Of a stretch of DNA of 64,000 nt, positions 1-12,591 are shown piece by piece; the first letter of the stretch is position 1, and each line of letters starts with the position of its first letter. The stretch is from Siphonodentalium dalli (taxonomy: Eukaryota > Mollusca > Scaphopoda > Gadilida > Siphonodentaliidae): positions 45,852,911-45,916,910 of the forward strand of contig CP136066.1 of assembly GCA_032622095.1 (NCBI GenBank), in the 5' to 3' direction. Made by a program: the position numbers and the translations under genes. The notes below the pieces were generated by a model. The model ran no database searches. It saw nothing but the letters and a program-made list of their open reading frames with translations, and had not been told where the DNA came from.

Positions 1-479
1 TCTTATAATAAAGGAAGGCTTTGTGCGAATCCATTCGGTCTAATGTGTGAATGTGTTCATCATCGCAAATATAATGATGCAGAAATGAATATTTCCTAGA
101 AAAATGTTAACATAGCTTGTATTTAACCGAAATAATATAGCATTTGAGTTAAAATGTTTCATAATAGGACCATAACGAACCAATGCATAAAAATACAATA
201 TTTTGTTTTTCATTCTCGATCAAAATAATGCAGGGTTGTCAATTATCAACAAAAAACAAATACTTTGAAACAAAAACGATGACATAAGAACGAATATCCA
301 AGAGCTAGTGTGAAAATAACCCTCACATTTATAAAAAAAAAACAATAAAAATTCAGTTTTCGAGTAAGTCCTTCATAATTATTGAATGTTTTCGTCTATG
401 TTGGATCAAATTTGACACAAAAATCAATTAGCTCACTAACAGTTCGCGCAATATCTCATATTTTGAGAAAACGTTTGCA

Positions 480-1640
480 ATTTTAGACAACAATATTGCT
501 AGTGAAGGTGAATATTTCATCCTGGAACTCATGAAATATGATAAAAATAGATGTAAAGACACTTCACGAGACCTCATATCTTTGAGTTATGAACATAAAG
601 TCATCTCATAGTGCCAATGTACCCCATAATTTGGTCAGGAGAAATATGTATTTCATATTTGACCCTTCATCTATGGTAAAAAATGAATTAAGGGACATGG
701 GAGTGGTGTCCTAGACATTAACCTAGAGCATAAATTGACTCAATTTTGCAATTTTAGGCAACATTCTTGCCAGGGAAAGTGTATATTTCATGTTGGAACT
801 CATCAAATGTGATAAACATGCATCAAAAGGCACTTACTGAGCTCTGATGACTTTGAGTTATGACAACAACGACATCTCATACTAGATTGTAAGCCATAAT
901 TTGGTCAGGAAAAGTGTAAATTTCATATTTTATCCTACATGTGTTTTAACAATCAATGTAATTACACCCCATCGGTCGCCTAGACACAGCGTAAATGTTC
1001 TCAAGTTTTCAACTGTAGGCCACAATGTCGGCAGTGAAGGTAAACATTTCATGTTGGAACCCATGAAATGTGATAAAATGGATAAAAAGACACTTCATGA
1101 GTACTTATGACTGAGTTATGAACATAAAGGGACCTCATAGTGTATTGTAGGTCATAATTTGGTCAGGAAAATTGTAAATTTCATGTCTTAAGCTCCATGT
1201 GTTTTAAAAATATATTTAATTACAGCCATTGGGTCCCTAGAGATCAATCCACAGTCCATATGTAGTCCATATGCAATTTTAGGGAACAGTATTGCTAGCG
1301 AAGGTGAACATTCCATGCTGGAACTCATGAAATATGATAAAAATAGATGAAAAGACACTTTCTGAGGCCTTGGTCAGGAGAAATGTGTATTGTATTTTGA
1401 CCCTTGATGCGTGGTAGCAATCAATGAAATTACACCCCATGGTATCCTCAGATATGAAGCAACATCATAAATGCACTCAGTTTTGGCAATTTAGAAAACA
1501 TTGTTGATAGGGAAGTTGTACATGTCATGTTGGAACTGGTGAAATGTGATAATAATTGATCAAAAGACACTCGATGAGCCCTGATGGGTTTCAATTATGG
1601 TCATAAAGGCATCTGATAGTGTCATTATACAACGGGGAAA
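480..1640. repeat. Diverged tandem repeats, ~210-265 bp unit (mirror copy at 2383-3543)
   Basis: The phrase GGAACTCATGAAATATGATA or close variants recurs near 531, 799, 1052, 1316 and 1527, each time followed by AAAAGACACTT and a stretch ending in CTCATAG-like sequence, then GGTCAGGA. Spacing is roughly 210-265 bp. The units are diverged from one another although the two palindrome arms are identical, so the tandem array is older than the inverted duplication. Confidence 0.75.
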
Positions 1641-1997
1641 TTTGTGAAGCGCTAACAAAGCGTATCTACACGGTGTTATACGATCCAAAATGATCCTGAT
1701 ATAAGAAATGCAATCTAGATCATACTCAGTATCTTCGTATCGACTGAATATATCGTTATTCGATGGTGTTCCCGACATACCTCCGTCTTTACTTTTCTTA
1801 TGCCTTTGTAGATTGTAGTTCGTCGATAATATATTTCTGCACAAATGGCACCCGTGTATTGTCTCGAATCATGGGAAGAACTATCGTCCTTATACCAGCG
1901 AAAAGATGAGCGAATATGGTGTGGTATTATAAACTCGCCGCCTTCGTACCTCTATTTATCGTTTAGAGTTATTGTTCTTAGATAAAAAATTGGCGCG

Positions 1998-2025
1998 GCG
2001 GCAGTGGGGATGAGGGGGCCGCACG
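1998..2025. other. GC-rich loop of the giant palindrome
   Basis: This is the only part of 1-4022 that does not pair with the opposite arm, apart from a GC dinucleotide. It is G-rich (runs of four and five G) and lies in otherwise AT-rich DNA. The adjoining stem base is GCGCCAATTTTTTATC-like. Confidence 0.8.
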
Positions 2026-2160
2026 CGCGCCAATTTTTTATCTAAGAACAATAACTCTAAACGATAAATAGAGGTACGAAGGCGGCGAGTTTATAATACC
2101 ACACCATATTCGCTCATCTTTTCGCTGGTATAAGGACGATAGTTCTTCCCATGATTCGAG

Positions 2161-2463
2161 ACAATACACGGGTGCCATTTGTGCAGAAATATATTATCGA
2201 CGAACTACAATCTACAAAGGCATAAGAAAAGTAAAGACGGAGGTATGTCGGGAACACCATCGAATAACGATATATTCAGTCGATACGAAGATACTGAGTA
2301 TGATCTAGATTGCATTTCTTATATCAGGATCATTTTGGATCGTATAACACCGTGTAGATACGCTTTGTTAGCGCTTCACAAATTTCCCCGTTGTATAATG
2401 ACACTATCAGATGCCTTTATGACCATAATTGAAACCCATCAGGGCTCATCGAGTGTCTTTTGA
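2161..2463 (+). other. Single C2H2-finger-like open frame (mirrored at 1560-1862, minus)
   Basis: An open frame here contains Cys-x2-Cys, then 12 residues, Leu-Gln-Arg-His-Lys-Lys, which resembles the first three ligands of a C2H2 zinc finger; the expected second histidine is missing. The rest (about 75 residues) has no family I recognise. No ATG lies upstream of the finger. Because it sits in the palindrome, an identical copy lies in the other arm. It may be a decayed transposon or zinc-finger gene fragment, or chance; I do not claim it is expressed. Confidence 0.2.
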
Positions 2464-4369
2464 TCAATTATTATCACATTTCACCAGTTCCAACATGACA
2501 TGTACAACTTCCCTATCAACAATGTTTTCTAAATTGCCAAAACTGAGTGCATTTATGATGTTGCTTCATATCTGAGGATACCATGGGGTGTAATTTCATT
2601 GATTGCTACCACGCATCAAGGGTCAAAATACAATACACATTTCTCCTGACCAAGGCCTCAGAAAGTGTCTTTTCATCTATTTTTATCATATTTCATGAGT
2701 TCCAGCATGGAATGTTCACCTTCGCTAGCAATACTGTTCCCTAAAATTGCATATGGACTACATATGGACTGTGGATTGATCTCTAGGGACCCAATGGCTG
2801 TAATTAAATATATTTTTAAAACACATGGAGCTTAAGACATGAAATTTACAATTTTCCTGACCAAATTATGACCTACAATACACTATGAGGTCCCTTTATG
2901 TTCATAACTCAGTCATAAGTACTCATGAAGTGTCTTTTTATCCATTTTATCACATTTCATGGGTTCCAACATGAAATGTTTACCTTCACTGCCGACATTG
3001 TGGCCTACAGTTGAAAACTTGAGAACATTTACGCTGTGTCTAGGCGACCGATGGGGTGTAATTACATTGATTGTTAAAACACATGTAGGATAAAATATGA
3101 AATTTACACTTTTCCTGACCAAATTATGGCTTACAATCTAGTATGAGATGTCGTTGTTGTCATAACTCAAAGTCATCAGAGCTCAGTAAGTGCCTTTTGA
3201 TGCATGTTTATCACATTTGATGAGTTCCAACATGAAATATACACTTTCCCTGGCAAGAATGTTGCCTAAAATTGCAAAATTGAGTCAATTTATGCTCTAG
3301 GTTAATGTCTAGGACACCACTCCCATGTCCCTTAATTCATTTTTTACCATAGATGAAGGGTCAAATATGAAATACATATTTCTCCTGACCAAATTATGGG
3401 GTACATTGGCACTATGAGATGACTTTATGTTCATAACTCAAAGATATGAGGTCTCGTGAAGTGTCTTTACATCTATTTTTATCATATTTCATGAGTTCCA
3501 GGATGAAATATTCACCTTCACTAGCAATATTGTTGTCTAAAATTGCAAACGTTTTCTCAAAATATGAGATATTGCGCGAACTGTTAGTGAGCTAATTGAT
3601 TTTTGTGTCAAATTTGATCCAACATAGACGAAAACATTCAATAATTATGAAGGACTTACTCGAAAACTGAATTTTTATTGTTTTTTTTTTATAAATGTGA
3701 GGGTTATTTTCACACTAGCTCTTGGATATTCGTTCTTATGTCATCGTTTTTGTTTCAAAGTATTTGTTTTTTGTTGATAATTGACAACCCTGCATTATTT
3801 TGATCGAGAATGAAAAACAAAATATTGTATTTTTATGCATTGGTTCGTTATGGTCCTATTATGAAACATTTTAACTCAAATGCTATATTATTTCGGTTAA
3901 ATACAAGCTATGTTAACATTTTTCTAGGAAATATTCATTTCTGCATCATTATATTTGCGATGATGAACACATTCACACATTAGACCGAATGGATTCGCAC
4001 AAAGCCTTCCTTTATTATAAGACTTCGATAGAAATTATATACGTTTTCTCAAATTATAAGATTTTGGTCCAAATTTCATTTAAATACTTGATTGTTGCTT
4101 CCAACTGTATTTCAAATAGACGAAATATTTCCATTTTATTTAAAACAGACGAAATATTTACAATGCTTATCAAGTAATTACATTGTTCTTCGATATTAGT
4201 TGTTAGATTATGGTTTTCTAACGTTTTATGAAGAGTAGTATTCAAAATTATATATTCCTTTTTTTTTCTGTCAGTGTAAAGAGGCAAAATTCTGCATATG
4301 CATATCTTAAAGAGTGCTTATATACTTTAACATTAAATTATACATCATAACCCACATATTTGAACACAT

Positions 4370-6170
4370 TACATTCGTGCATATAATGGCATATTGATAA
4401 GACACACCGAACCACCATAGAGCTTATAGCGTATGTGGAACTGAATAGTTAACTATAGTAGAGGGCTTTTTTACTTGATTTAACAGTGAAAAGGGCACTT
4501 AATGTACATCATAATATAACGTACTAATATGTATTGGATTTGCTTTAAGAAACACGGACGTATACATAAATCAGATACGCATACTTAGAACACATTCACT
4601 TCGTGTATATACACAAAGACATAGCCCTGCATGTGAAAACTCAGTTTAACTATACATTAAAGAGCGTTTATACGTGATTTACCTGTGAAAATGGAAATTT
4701 TTATACATCATATCACATAGAGGTACCGTACTTGCTTTAAGAATATGGACAGTTATAGGCACAATCATAACAACAATGGAGCCCAGCGTTCTTACACAGA
4801 AATCAGTAATGTATGCACTAAAATGGTAACAACAATGAAAATATACACTGTGTGAACTGCCATAGACATCAGAACTATTAAGAATTTATGAGTTGTCTCG
4901 CTTGTTTTGTTGCGATACATGATGCAATAATTTGAGTTACCAACAATAAAACAGTATTGACGCTATATTTTCTCCATATACCGACGGTTTTAGACTATAT
5001 TTCTACTAATAATGCTATTAAATGAACGACAATTAAGAGAAATGGACTATGAATGCACATATGAAGTCAATATGTATACACGCGTCCACATAGCAGGCCT
5101 TTTCCAGACCAATGTTTGATACCCCCGTATAAAATAAAGCGTTTTGAGAAGATTATATGAAATTAATATGCACATGTGTTCACATAGTAGGCCTTATCGT
5201 AACATGAAACTGCCACGTAGTACATGATTTGTTTCCTCTGTATAACAGACTAAATGTATAGGATGTACAATACATATAATTGGTGAAAAGAATACATGAA
5301 GTATTTATGCATTAGTCTACACCAGATGGGCTCTTTATTGTCTCCATGTAATGGAGATTTTAGACTAAATTTCTTCTAATAATGCTATAAATGAACGACA
5401 ATAAAGAGAAATGAACGATTAAAGAATACATCAAGTAAATATGTATACACGCATCCACATAGTAGGTCTTTTCCAGACCAATGTTTTTATGCCTCTGTAT
5501 TAACAGAGAGCTTGGAGTATATATGAATGAACGGTAAAGAATATGTGAAATTAATATAGACATGTGTTCGCATAGTAGCCCTATCGGGGGCATGTTTCCT
5601 TAAATGGTAGCAATAATGAAAATTTACACTGTGTATTACAAACCACTCAAGGCTTCAGAAATATTACTAATTTTTGTGTTGTGATCAGTTGTCTCACTTG
5701 TTTAGCTGCGATACATGATTCAATAATTTCATTTACCGCCAATAAAGCAGTATTGACTGGTATTGACGCATTATTTTCTCAATATAACGGCGAGTTTAGA
5801 TTCCTACTAATAATGCTATAAATTAACGACAATAAAGAGAAATCGAAGATTAAAGAGTACATCGAATAAATGTGTATACACGCGTTCCGCTCGTATGCCT
5901 TTTCCAGACCAATGGTTGATAACCCCTTACATAATAGAGCGTTTTGATAAGAACATGTGTCCACATAGTAGGCCTTTCGTGACATGAGACTGTCACTTGG
6001 TACAGACTGTCACTTGGTACATGCTTTGTTTCCTCTGTATAACAGCCTATCTTGATGGGAGTTATAATACATATAATTGATGAAAATAATGCATGAAGTA
6101 AGTATTTATACACTAGTCTACATAATATGGGCTCTTTAGTTTCTCCATTTAATGGAGATTTTAGAGTAAT
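4370..6170. repeat. Diverged tandem repeats in AT-rich DNA
   Basis: Phrases such as AATGCTATAAATGAACGACA, AATAAAGAGAAATGAA, TATACACGC...CCACATAGTAGG and CCTTTTCCAGACCAATG recur around 5010-5125, 5380-5490 and 5815-5920; CATGTGTTCACATAGTAGGCC recurs near 5172, 5555 and 5947. Two earlier looser units lie at about 4370-4570 and 4590-4770. Spacing is a few hundred bp. No gene is visible between 4023 and 6400; the open frames here are repeat translations. Confidence 0.65.
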
Positions 6171-6399
6171 AATATGAATGAACTATGACTAGAATACATC
6201 GAAGAACCAGACACCAATGCCATACTCCTACCATCCATGGAGCAATTAATATACATGATATAAGACATAAAATACAACAGACAGTATCGTGTGCAACCGC
6301 TAAGGTATCATATGAATGAACCGTCATACACAATGATGTTACAAGCAAAACTGCCTTATGGACGAAATACTGGAACTGATTATACATTTGATACATGAC

Positions 6400-8160
6400 A
6401 TGTCATTCCACTCTATACATGGTCAGTTAGATATCTTGCGAAAGTGACGTGCACCTTTAAGGTATGTGGCCAAAATGTGTTGTATTGTATTTTATATATA
6501 TGACCATTTCTGCAGTAACTAACGACACATCATTACTAGTGGGACTATGTGTGAAGCTCTTTGAATTAAATGAGCTTACTATGGTGGACATGTTTAACCA
6601 GATACGTTCTTCAAATAATGTTGGGATTTAAATTGAAGCTTAATTAGCCCTTCAAGCTTTCCAAATCAAGGTTATGGCGTGAAACAACCTGGAGAGAAAG
6701 ATTTTATTTAGTTACTAATGTGGGTTCAAATAGAAACACATGGCGAAGGCCATGATTCGAGCCTGTATGGCGCTTCATAGCCCATTAAAGGCGCGCCGAT
6801 GGGTGTGGTTAACTTTAATATGTCATGTGTAGGCCAGAAGCCACGAGGAACCCATTGCTGTCCATGTATGTACCCCATATATACTGCTATATGCAGTCGA
6901 CCTACCTAGGACCTCAGTTTCTCCTTTCCTGTGTGGCTATTCCAAACCCATTTAGTGCAATGCGTTTGAAAATATACAGAGCGTTATTAAGAAGGATCGC
7001 TGATGCGTATAATATAACCAATATTTAGTCAAAATTTTAAGAAAACCCATTATTGAAACATTGCGTTTGATAGTGTAGGGATTTGACCATATAATGGTTA
7101 TCAGTGAAGTGATGACATGTGCACTAAATGACCTCAGTCAGTAAAGGCTAGTTCAGACCATATGAGAACCACACTCACCACCCATACCTATACCCAAACA
7201 AACACCATGGCGACAGCGAAACACTACGAAGCTTCTCCCCAGACGGACACTGTTGTCTTCCATGGATAATTTCTGATCCCATGTTGAGACCAAATTTCAG
7301 CCAAAGGGATCCCGTGGTTTCTGAGAAAATTATATTACAATTATGTACGGATGACGGACGAAGAGTGATGGGTTTTAGTTTCCACACAGATGTGTACCAA
7401 CAATTTTGAGACTGATATAGATGAAGTGTCCCTTTTATTATTGTTACGATGTGAAGTTCGCTAGTTCATACCCGTAGTATCAGTTTCACTGGCCAGTGTC
7501 ACTTAGAAACAATATTACGGATAATTGTCACATACAAAGGTCTTCAAAGGGAAGTCTATAATATGAGTAATATTTTCGCGGGCTTTTAAAGTTGTATATA
7601 TATATATAATAGGTGTGGCTTCACATTAGCAAAGATGTTCCAAGGAACACGCACACCATGAAAGGAGGAAATATTAATAATCAAGGATGTATTCTCAATA
7701 CAGGGGGAGGGGGTAATTTAATTTGTTACAGTCAATGGAGCGATTAGGAATGAATAAATTATGGAAAACAAGATGTGAAGAGGCCTATATGACATCTGTA
7801 GATCGTGCTACCTATATGACATCTGTAGAGCGTGCTAACGGATTTAGTCATAGAAAGAGTAATATCCAAGATGGATGCTTCGTTCAAATTCTATAGAGCC
7901 CATCTGGAGGTGCTACTAAACAAGGAATTTTTTCAAAAAGAAGAGCGAATAAAAACAGGAAGTGGTAGATAAAAAAGAGGGATAAAAAAAAGATAACAAA
8001 GAAAAATTATGAATAAATAGAGGATATCCACCCTTTTTCAGTGGATATGGGTTATATCTCATGAGTGATGACAAAACATTGAATTTCCACGATATGATCA
8101 AATAATAAGCATGTGATACAACGCTTAGCCGATGGGTGTGGAGTCAGCCGGTAGGTTTCA
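6400..8160. other. Intergenic stretch without recognised content
   Basis: AT-rich DNA with a short TA microsatellite near 7597-7608 and a GGGGGAGGGGG run near 7703. I see no gene, RNA gene or terminal repeats. Confidence 0.5.
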
Positions 8161-8281
8161 CGAGGGATTGCGTCAGATTCCAATGACTCAGGCGTTGCGC
8201 CGGAAGTAGGGATTGCGCCAGATTCGAATGACTCAGGCATTGCGCCAGAAGTAGGGATTGCGTCAGATTCGAATTGACCGG
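8161..8281. repeat. Minisatellite, 45-bp unit, ~2.7 copies
   Basis: AGGGATTGCGTCAGATTC-type units repeat with CAATGACTCAGGC and GTTGCGCCGGAAGT following; the third unit is shortened. Copies differ by a few substitutions. Confidence 0.8.
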
Positions 8282-8399
8282 CATTGCAGGAGGCAGAGTT
8301 TCTTATGGGCTGGATCTTATTCTAGGGTTTAGGAGACGTGTGTAGACCACTCAATATCCCCTCAGGTGTAGTGTGGAACCCTCAGAAGTGGCAGTGGGT

Positions 8400-8745
8400 T
8401 AGATATATTAAAAGACCGTTAATTTTAATTTAATTTTAAATTATTTTTGAATTTTAGAAAAAGTTGAAGTTTTTTAAGTTTTTCATATTTTTTTAATTTA
8501 TGAATTTTTTTTAAAGTTTTTCATTTTTGTTTCTTTTTGAAAAGTTTTTTAAGTTTTTTGAAATTTTTGAGTATTTAGAAGTTTTTGAAATTTTTGAAAT
8601 TTTTGAAATTTTTGAGTATTTTGAAGTTTTTGAAATTTTTGAACTTTTTGAAATTTTTGAACTTTTTGAACTTTTTGACCTTTTTGAACTTTTTGAACTT
8701 TTTGACCTTTTTGACCTTTTTGAACTTTTTGAACTTTTTGGAAGT
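8400..8745. repeat. (TTTTTGAAC)n-type 9-bp microsatellite/minisatellite
   Basis: About 20 copies of a TTTTTGAAN unit (TTTTTGAAA, TTTTTGAAC, TTTTTGACC) occupy about 8560-8742, preceded by a T-rich degenerate zone. Because the period is a multiple of three, long open frames appear on both strands, reading as Phe-Glu-Leu/Ile repeats on + and Lys-Phe-Lys repeats on minus; these are not genes. Confidence 0.9.
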
Positions 8746-8751
8746 TTTCAA

Positions 8752-8880
8752 TGCGAGTGTCACTTTAACATTATCCCACAGTGTGCACCATGTGTTACTT
8801 TAACATTCATCCATAGTGAGTGTCACTTTAATAATCATCCCCCGTGAGAGACTAGTATCCCTTTAATATTCAAGACTGAA
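8752..8880. repeat. Short tandem repeats, GTGTCACTTTAA phrase
   Basis: GAGTGTCACTTTAACATTAT, GTGTTACTTTAACATTCATC, GAGTGTCACTTTAATAATCATC and a decayed TATCCCTTTAATATTCA copy occur in tandem, roughly 33-40 bp apart. Confidence 0.6.
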
Positions 8881-9719
8881 GCTACCCCACCGAGATCATC
8901 ACGTGATATACATGTAGATAATATACCATTCATATGGAGAAATCTGGATATAACCAGCGGGTCATGTCCGGACATGTCCAACAGGTACAAATAGACCGAC
9001 GCGTGGGCGGAGAATATAGGTCAAACTCCATGTACTGCAGAGAATGTAGGTCAACCTGTCTAGACTGAGGCCAACTGGGGGCGTTATCATCACTTATCTG
9101 TTGACTAGAAATGAAGCACTTCAAGTAGTGTTCACCCTTTCCCTGATAGCTGATAACATTGTGAAATTCGCTAAAATCATATGTTGAAATGGGTTGGTGT
9201 CTTTCTCTTAACGCCCTGTGCCAATGCATTCTCTTATAAGCTATACTTGCATATTGTCCCGATCGGTTGGGGCTAACCATTCCCAACAGGGGCTTACATC
9301 CCTCACAACCCTCCTATGTATGGCGCTACCGCTGGGTATGTTCTATCTTGACTTCAGGGCTAAGTTCAAGCAATCGATGTTGTATAGACTTTAGTCGAGT
9401 ATGCATTTTTTTTTATCCCCTCCCCCCCTACGTTTATATACATTATGAGCGAAAAATTGAAAACAGCTGTAAAATGGCTGTGATCATGCCAAGTATACTT
9501 CGAAGCATATGGAGCCGGTTTATCAATATTTCGTATGTTTGTCAACAATCATGTACTTCCTTCAAAATTACGTTTACAAAATTTGGAAGCTCCAACGTTC
9601 GTTTAGATTCGCTAGTTAGTATAGATCCATATCCATTCTCGTTTTATATTCTTTTAAAACACTGTTTTGCCACAAATGCGACGAGCATGTTACAAAGCGG
9701 ATGTGCAGACCCATACCAG
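8881..9719. other. Intergenic stretch; one partial palindromic-MITE match
   Basis: No supported gene. Near 9220-9240 GTGCCAATGCATTCTCTTAT matches the outer part of the palindromic repeat seen at 30968, 38110, 53380 and 53668, but the rest of that repeat is absent. Open frames here lack family resemblance. Confidence 0.5.
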
Positions 9720-9885
9720 TCAATACACACACGATTGCATATAGAAAGATACTTAATCGGGGTTCACTATTAGATAGCGATTTATATTTAATCGCAATAA
9801 AACGTGGCACGCGAGGTTAGGATTGAGGCTAGGATTATTGATGAAATAACGGAGATGTTTGAAGAAGTGCTTTTAAGGGGCATTT
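9720..9885 (+). repeat. Dispersed repeat, copy A (inverted relative to 13447-13612)
   Basis: It contains GATACTTAATCGGGGTTCAC, TAGATAGCGATTTA and GGTTAGGATTGAGGCTAGGA, then ATTATTGATGAAATAACGGA; the reverse complement of all four phrases occurs in order at 13447-13612, and a short third copy lies at 10625-10695. It is a medium-copy repeat of unknown class that flanks exon 1 of the DHRS11-like gene in opposite orientations. Confidence 0.75.
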
Positions 9886-11038
9886 TCATGTTCCGAAAGA
9901 CCACCCTCCCAACAGGAGAATTTGACTTATAGTTGACCAAATTTTATCAATTGTGGTGTAAATCATTGCATGAAAATCGGCTGTATTTCGTCAAAGTACG
10001 TTCTATATAGAGTAATCACATTGGTTAACGATATACAGGTAAGCGCTGGCGGTGGGTATTGCTGTTAACATAGTCACATCCGTTAAAGCCGCCATAAACA
10101 TAAAGAATATTAGGTTACAGACAGACTTCGTTTGTATACCAATCATACATTGCATGTTATTGTCATGTCAGTAATATGTGTTATGTAAACAAACGCCATG
10201 TCATGTAAAAAAGCAGTACGTAAAGAGTATGCGACCCCACTACGAAACTTTGTTTATAAATGCAACCAAGTTTTTTACAACTTACCGGTATTGAGCTCGC
10301 TAATCATCGCCTCTCAAGATTTCAGTGTTGAATGGGTAACCGTTAATTACTCTCCTAAAAACATCGCCAATGTGTTGTGTGTTTTGCTTATCGCTCACTA
10401 TTTACGTGCTGTATATAAACAAACGCTCGGCTCTCACAAAGTGTTTGTTGGTGCATGATATACATGTATACTATCATTATAGTATATTACTAGTAGATTA
10501 TTGAGGAAATGTTCATAATTTGATAATTGTCATTTCTAAATTATAACCTAATATAAGTAAGGCCATCCGCACCTTTAACTCAGAGGTCTAATTTCGAAAT
10601 ATAAACCTGTTACTCCGTTTGAATATCATTCGGTATCTAATCGTGAACACCGATTAAGTATATTTCGCTATCTAATCGTGTGAGTATTAGGTGGCATACA
10701 AACAAGACGTAGGTTAAAATGGTAGATAAATCGTTAATCCAAAGCCAAATACTGATTGCAATAAAAATAGCCATTTATTAGTTGATAACGTTAACTTTGT
10801 TATGAATATCTATGTAGGACGGCGCTGTAACAATGTCAATACATTTGCCTCGTGTTTGCATGTGGTATAATATAATTTGTTGAATGCATGCGGTCATGTG
10901 ATATGTGTCCAGCTACGTGTGTGTTCAGTGGATTGCTGCTATTGTGACAGTGTGGACTCTGTCGTGGTTCTTTTCACAACGAACATACCAGGTATCACCG
11001 TGGTCTACCTGTCCATACTGCACACTGAAGGCCAGATT
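9886..11038. other. Upstream region of the DHRS11-like gene
   Basis: This stretch should hold the promoter and 5' UTR of the gene starting at 11039. I see no clear TATA box, initiator or CpG-rich segment that would fix the start site. An 86-codon open frame at 10198-10458 has no recognised family and no coding support. Confidence 0.4.
10625..10695 (-). repeat. Dispersed repeat, partial copy B
   Basis: GTATCTAATCGTGAACACCG followed by ATTAAGTATATTTCGCTATC resembles the 13540-13600 part of copy C in the same orientation. It lies ~350 bp upstream of the first coding exon. Confidence 0.6.
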
Positions 11039-11170
11039 ATGGAACGTTGGTCTGGAAGAGTGGCTCTCGTGACGGGTGCCTCGGCGGGTATCGGAGTCGC
11101 CATCGCCAGAAGACTGACATGTGAAGGGATGACTGTGGTCGCATGTAGCCGGAATATTACAACAATAGAG
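11039..11170 (+). CDS. DHRS11: DHRS11-like SDR dehydrogenase/reductase, exon 1 (residues 1-44)
   Basis: First coding exon of a classical short-chain dehydrogenase/reductase. It encodes MERW followed by beta-1 and the Rossmann dinucleotide loop TGASAGIG (residues 12-19); Arg38 after beta-2 (ACSRN) fits an NADP(H) preference. The start was chosen because MERW matches the start of vertebrate DHRS11, although an upstream in-frame ATG exists at 10877. The exon ends in phase 0 at a GTAGGT donor. The seven exons together give 255 residues. DHRS11 family proteins reduce keto groups of steroids (17-beta and 3-beta positions) and other carbonyls in vertebrates; the substrate here is inference. The gene spans about 48.4 kb because its introns are full of mobile DNA. 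Confidence 0.88.
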
Positions 11171-11520
11171 GTAGGTTAATAATAGGTTCCATAATAATGA
11201 ACTTCATTGTAGGCGAAGGTCCTTGCTCGAAATGTAAATTTGTGAGCGATTTTGCTTTGCGTCGATTACAATTATGGAATTTCTCCTGGGTGATTAATTA
11301 GATGGTTATTGTGATATCAGCTCACAGCAGTCAGAGAAAGCATACAGTTATGTACATTATTAAGGAACTAAGAAATATGTTCCCCGCGTTATTTTTTCGA
11401 CTTTGTAAGGTTCCCTGTCAAAACTTCAAAAAGTTCCAAGGTTTTGCACTGGTGGAATATGATCTCTACGCACGTTAGCCAGAGAGTAGAGATTCATGGC
11501 ATGATCCAGTTCATGTATAA

Positions 11521-12591
11521 AGCTGCTTTCACATACGTCCGCTTAACGCATACGTTTTACGGATGTGTTAGGTGGATATCTGCGTAATGTTTTCACATAG
11601 GCCCGTTTAGCTATGAGCAAACGCGTCCGCTATAGGTGATGCGCGAAGAACTATGTGTGTGTACATATAGTCCTTTCGCCATGGATTCTTCCGACGAAGA
11701 GGACGTTCTCGTGATTGCTTTCTACATCTACAACAAACGAAGGAAAATAGGAGACCAAAACGATTTTGGGAGCGCGCATAGCCATAGCCAGGCGATCGCA
11801 TTTTATTTTTGGTGGGGGGGGGGGGGGGGCTGAGTCTTTTTGCCCGAAAGTTTTTACAAGATATATTCACGCGTGTATCACAGTTTTTGTAGAATATACC
11901 TTCTATATACACAGAAATATAACAAAATATATTCAAAATAACCTTAGATATGTATAATTTGGGCAGAAATGTGAACAATACTGCAATTTGCCACAATTTT
12001 CCTCTGAAATACCACTCAGTTTGCCCGAAAATTGCCAAAAAATATCTCCAATTTTGGGATGGATGCAGCCCTCTCAGCTACCTAGTACACGCGGCACGAA
12101 ATCGTTTTGAACAGAAGAGAACAATGGAAGTATATGCTAATCTAATAGTGAAAGATTTGTATTCTAACAGACAAGTTCACCAGTTACTTCAGGGTGTCTC
12201 GCGAACAGTTTTCGTTGATTTTTCATTTAATCGACGAGGATAAAAAGAAAGCGCGAAAGAGCCGAGAGCCAATGTGCTAGCAACAATGCTAACTCTTCCA
12301 TAACCATGGCATTCTATGTCATTAACTGTATATTTTTACTTAACTCTGCCATCACAAATTATTTAATTCCTGTTTCAATTGACCCAAGATTAGATAACAT
12401 TGTGCCAGTATCTGATGCCATACATTCACACATAATAACATTCACGCATCCGCTATGCGGACAGACTGGTGTTGGGTTTTGCGGACGGTATGAAAGCTCC
12501 AGTGATAACATTGGAGTCCGAAACCATCATCTAAACAGTGCGCTAGCATGCGTTAAGCGGGTGCGTGAAGCGGACGTATGTGAAAGCAGCT
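11521..12591 (+). mobile_element. PIF/Harbinger-type DNA transposon remnant in intron 1
   Basis: The left end AGCTGCTTTCACATACGTCC and the reverse complement of the right end match base for base, continuing into GCTTAACGCA-like sequence. The element is flanked on both sides by TAA (11518-11520 and 12592-12594), the 3-bp TWA duplication typical of PIF/Harbinger. Inside is a remnant of an MDSSDEED start typical of Harbinger transposases but no DDE domain, and a G13-17 tract at about 11814-11830. It is a 1.07-kb internally deleted, non-autonomous copy. Confidence 0.85.
11681..11833 (+). pseudogene. Harbinger transposase N-terminal fragment
   Basis: The frame begins MDSSDEEDVLVIAFYI and continues NKRRK, the Ser-Asp-Glu-rich then basic start typical of PIF/Harbinger DDE transposases. 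It degenerates after about 24 residues and runs into the poly-G tract; there is no helix-turn-helix or DDE catalytic domain in the rest of the element. Confidence 0.6.

Larger units (their letters stand above)
1..4022. repeat. Giant near-perfect inverted repeat (palindrome), arms 1-1997 and 2026-4022
   Basis: Base x pairs with base 4023-x across both arms in every stretch I compared, including the outer ends, two mirrored reading frames and the inner stem next to the loop; I saw no mismatch. The left arm is cut by the window start, so the true arm may be longer. The loop is about 28 nt (1998-2025). The arms are AT-rich and contain diverged ~210-265 bp repeats, but no recognisable transposase or terminal motif. 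It could be a recent inverted duplication, a fold-back element, or an assembly artefact made from a hairpin read. Confidence 0.95.

Noticed and set aside
901-1110. 69-codon frame mirrored at 2913-3122
   Set aside because: No ATG-supported coding character; duplicated by the palindrome and made of the tandem unit.
8527-8847. Frames reading as Phe-Glu or Lys-Phe repeats
   Set aside because: Products of a 9-bp microsatellite whose period is a multiple of three.
9267-9773. 168-codon + frame
   Set aside because: Compositionally like its surroundings, starts inside a MITE-like repeat and has no family resemblance or splice context.
10198-10458. 86-codon + frame upstream of exon 1
   Set aside because: Begins with a plausible ATG but no recognisable domain; not enough to call a gene.
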